From an uncultured Oscillospiraceae bacterium (GTDB lineage Bacteria; Bacillota; Clostridia; Oscillospirales; Acutalibacteraceae), in assembly GCA_902495835.1 (NCBI GenBank), contig CABUYS010000061.1:1-7908 (forward strand): a DNA stretch of 7,908 nucleotides, read 5' to 3'. Every line of letters starts with the position of its first letter. The first letter of the stretch is position 1. Below are positions 7,254-7,908 of the stretch, one piece after another. The notes beneath the pieces were generated by a model that made no database searches, was not told where the DNA came from, and saw nothing but the letters and a program-made list of their open reading frames with translations. The position numbers were made by a program, and so were the translations under genes.

Positions 7254-7908
7254 ATGAGTGAATATGTATTACAAACACATGAACTGACAAAAACCTATGC
7301 TCGTAAGAATGCTGTTGACCACATAAATTTAAAAATTCGTAAGGGCGATATTTATGGATTTATAGGTAAAAACGGCGCGGGAAAAACAACTACTATTAAA
7401 ATGATAGTGGGTTTGAGCAATCCTACTTCGGGCGAAATTGAACTCTTTGGAAGTACAGACCTTAACGAAGGAAGGAAAAGAATAGGTACTGTTATAGAAA
7501 ATCCTGCACTTTATCCTTATCTTAGCGCAAGGCAAAATATAGAAGTTCAAAGAATAATGAAAGGTGTAACCGACAAGAGCATAACCGATGATTTGCTTGA
7601 AATAGTTGGACTGAAAGACACAGGAAGAAAAAAAGCAAAGAATTTTTCATTAGGTATGAAACAACGTTTGGCGATTGCTTTGGCACTCGTCGGAGACCCC
7701 GAATTCTTGCTTTTGGACGAGCCGATTAACGGTCTTGATCCTACAGGAATAAAAGACATCAGAGAATTAATTCTTAAACTTAACCGTGAAGCCGGTATAA
7801 CCGTATTGATATCGAGCCATATACTTGGAGAACTCGCAAAAATATCTACGTCTTACGGTGTTATCAGTAATGGTGTATTGATTGAACAGTTTACAGCTGA
7901 AGAGCTTA
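7254..7908 (+). CDS. ABC transporter ATP-binding protein, BcrA/lantibiotic-immunity-like, 3'-truncated by the window edge
   Basis: The first 218 residues of an ABC ATPase that would power a separate membrane permease, probably encoded just beyond the right edge. Translation from ATG 7254 begins MSEYVLQTHELTKTYARKNA. Visible motifs are Walker A GKNGAGKTT (38-46), the signature segment FSLGMKQR (131-138), Walker B FLLLDEP (151-157) with catalytic Glu156, the D-loop GLD (160-162) and the switch His189 in SSHI. The usual Q-loop glutamine is replaced by Glu82 in IENPALYP, a feature known from lantibiotic-immunity (LanF-type) and BcrA-like ATPases. The usual length of this family is about 300 residues, so about 80 residues are missing. 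It has its own promoter-like sequence and a 77-base gap from the PBP gene, so it probably belongs to the next transcription unit. The exported substrate is unknown; many members of this family are uncharacterised and not tied to bacteriocins. Confidence 0.92.
   Translation, partial: MSEYVLQTHELTKTYARKNAVDHINLKIRKGDIYGFIGKNGAGKTTTIKMIVGLSNPTSGEIELFGSTDLNEGRKRIGTVIENPALYPYLSARQNIEVQRIMKGVTDKSITDDLLEIVGLKDTGRKKAKNFSLGMKQRLAIALALVGDPEFLLLDEPINGLDPTGIKDIRELILKLNREAGITVLISSHILGELAKISTSYGVISNGVLIEQFTAEEL

Overview
The window looks like chromosome from a low-GC Gram-positive of the class Clostridia, probably an Oscillospiraceae/Ruminococcaceae-like anaerobe. The grounds are the strong A/T bias, purine-rich Shine-Dalgarno sites, occasional GTG starts, the family types of the envelope proteins and dense same-strand packing. 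This assignment is an inference from style; there is no marker gene in the window. All six genes are on the + strand and both ends of the window cut through genes.

Region 1 (1-4099) is the distal part of a surface polysaccharide locus. It holds a GT4 glycosyltransferase (5' end missing), a multi-spanning O-antigen polymerase/ligase-like protein (Wzy type) and a polysaccharide flippase of the MOP superfamily (Wzx type). Together these are the core of a Wzx/Wzy-dependent pathway: sugars are added to a lipid-linked repeat unit in the cytoplasm, the unit is flipped, then polymerised outside.

Region 2 (4119-7176) is a peptidoglycan synthase pair. The first gene fuses an N-terminal membrane anchor and a complete-looking FHA phosphothreonine-binding domain to a SEDS (FtsW/RodA/SpoVE) glycosyltransferase. 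The second encodes a class B penicillin-binding protein (PbpA-like transpeptidase). Such pairs act together as polymerase plus crosslinker. The gap between the flippase and the FHA-SEDS gene is only 19 bases with no visible terminator, so regions 1 and 2 probably share a transcript. That would physically link polysaccharide export with a phosphorylation-responsive wall synthase, which is the most interesting aspect of the window.

Region 3 (7177-7908) starts with a 77-base gap carrying a good sigma-A-type promoter, then the first 218 codons of an ABC transporter ATPase of the BcrA/lantibiotic-immunity type, which runs off the right edge. It appears to be a separate transcription unit.

No RNA genes, CRISPR arrays, insertion sequences, att sites or pseudogenes were recognised. 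There is no gene-free stretch over 300 bases.
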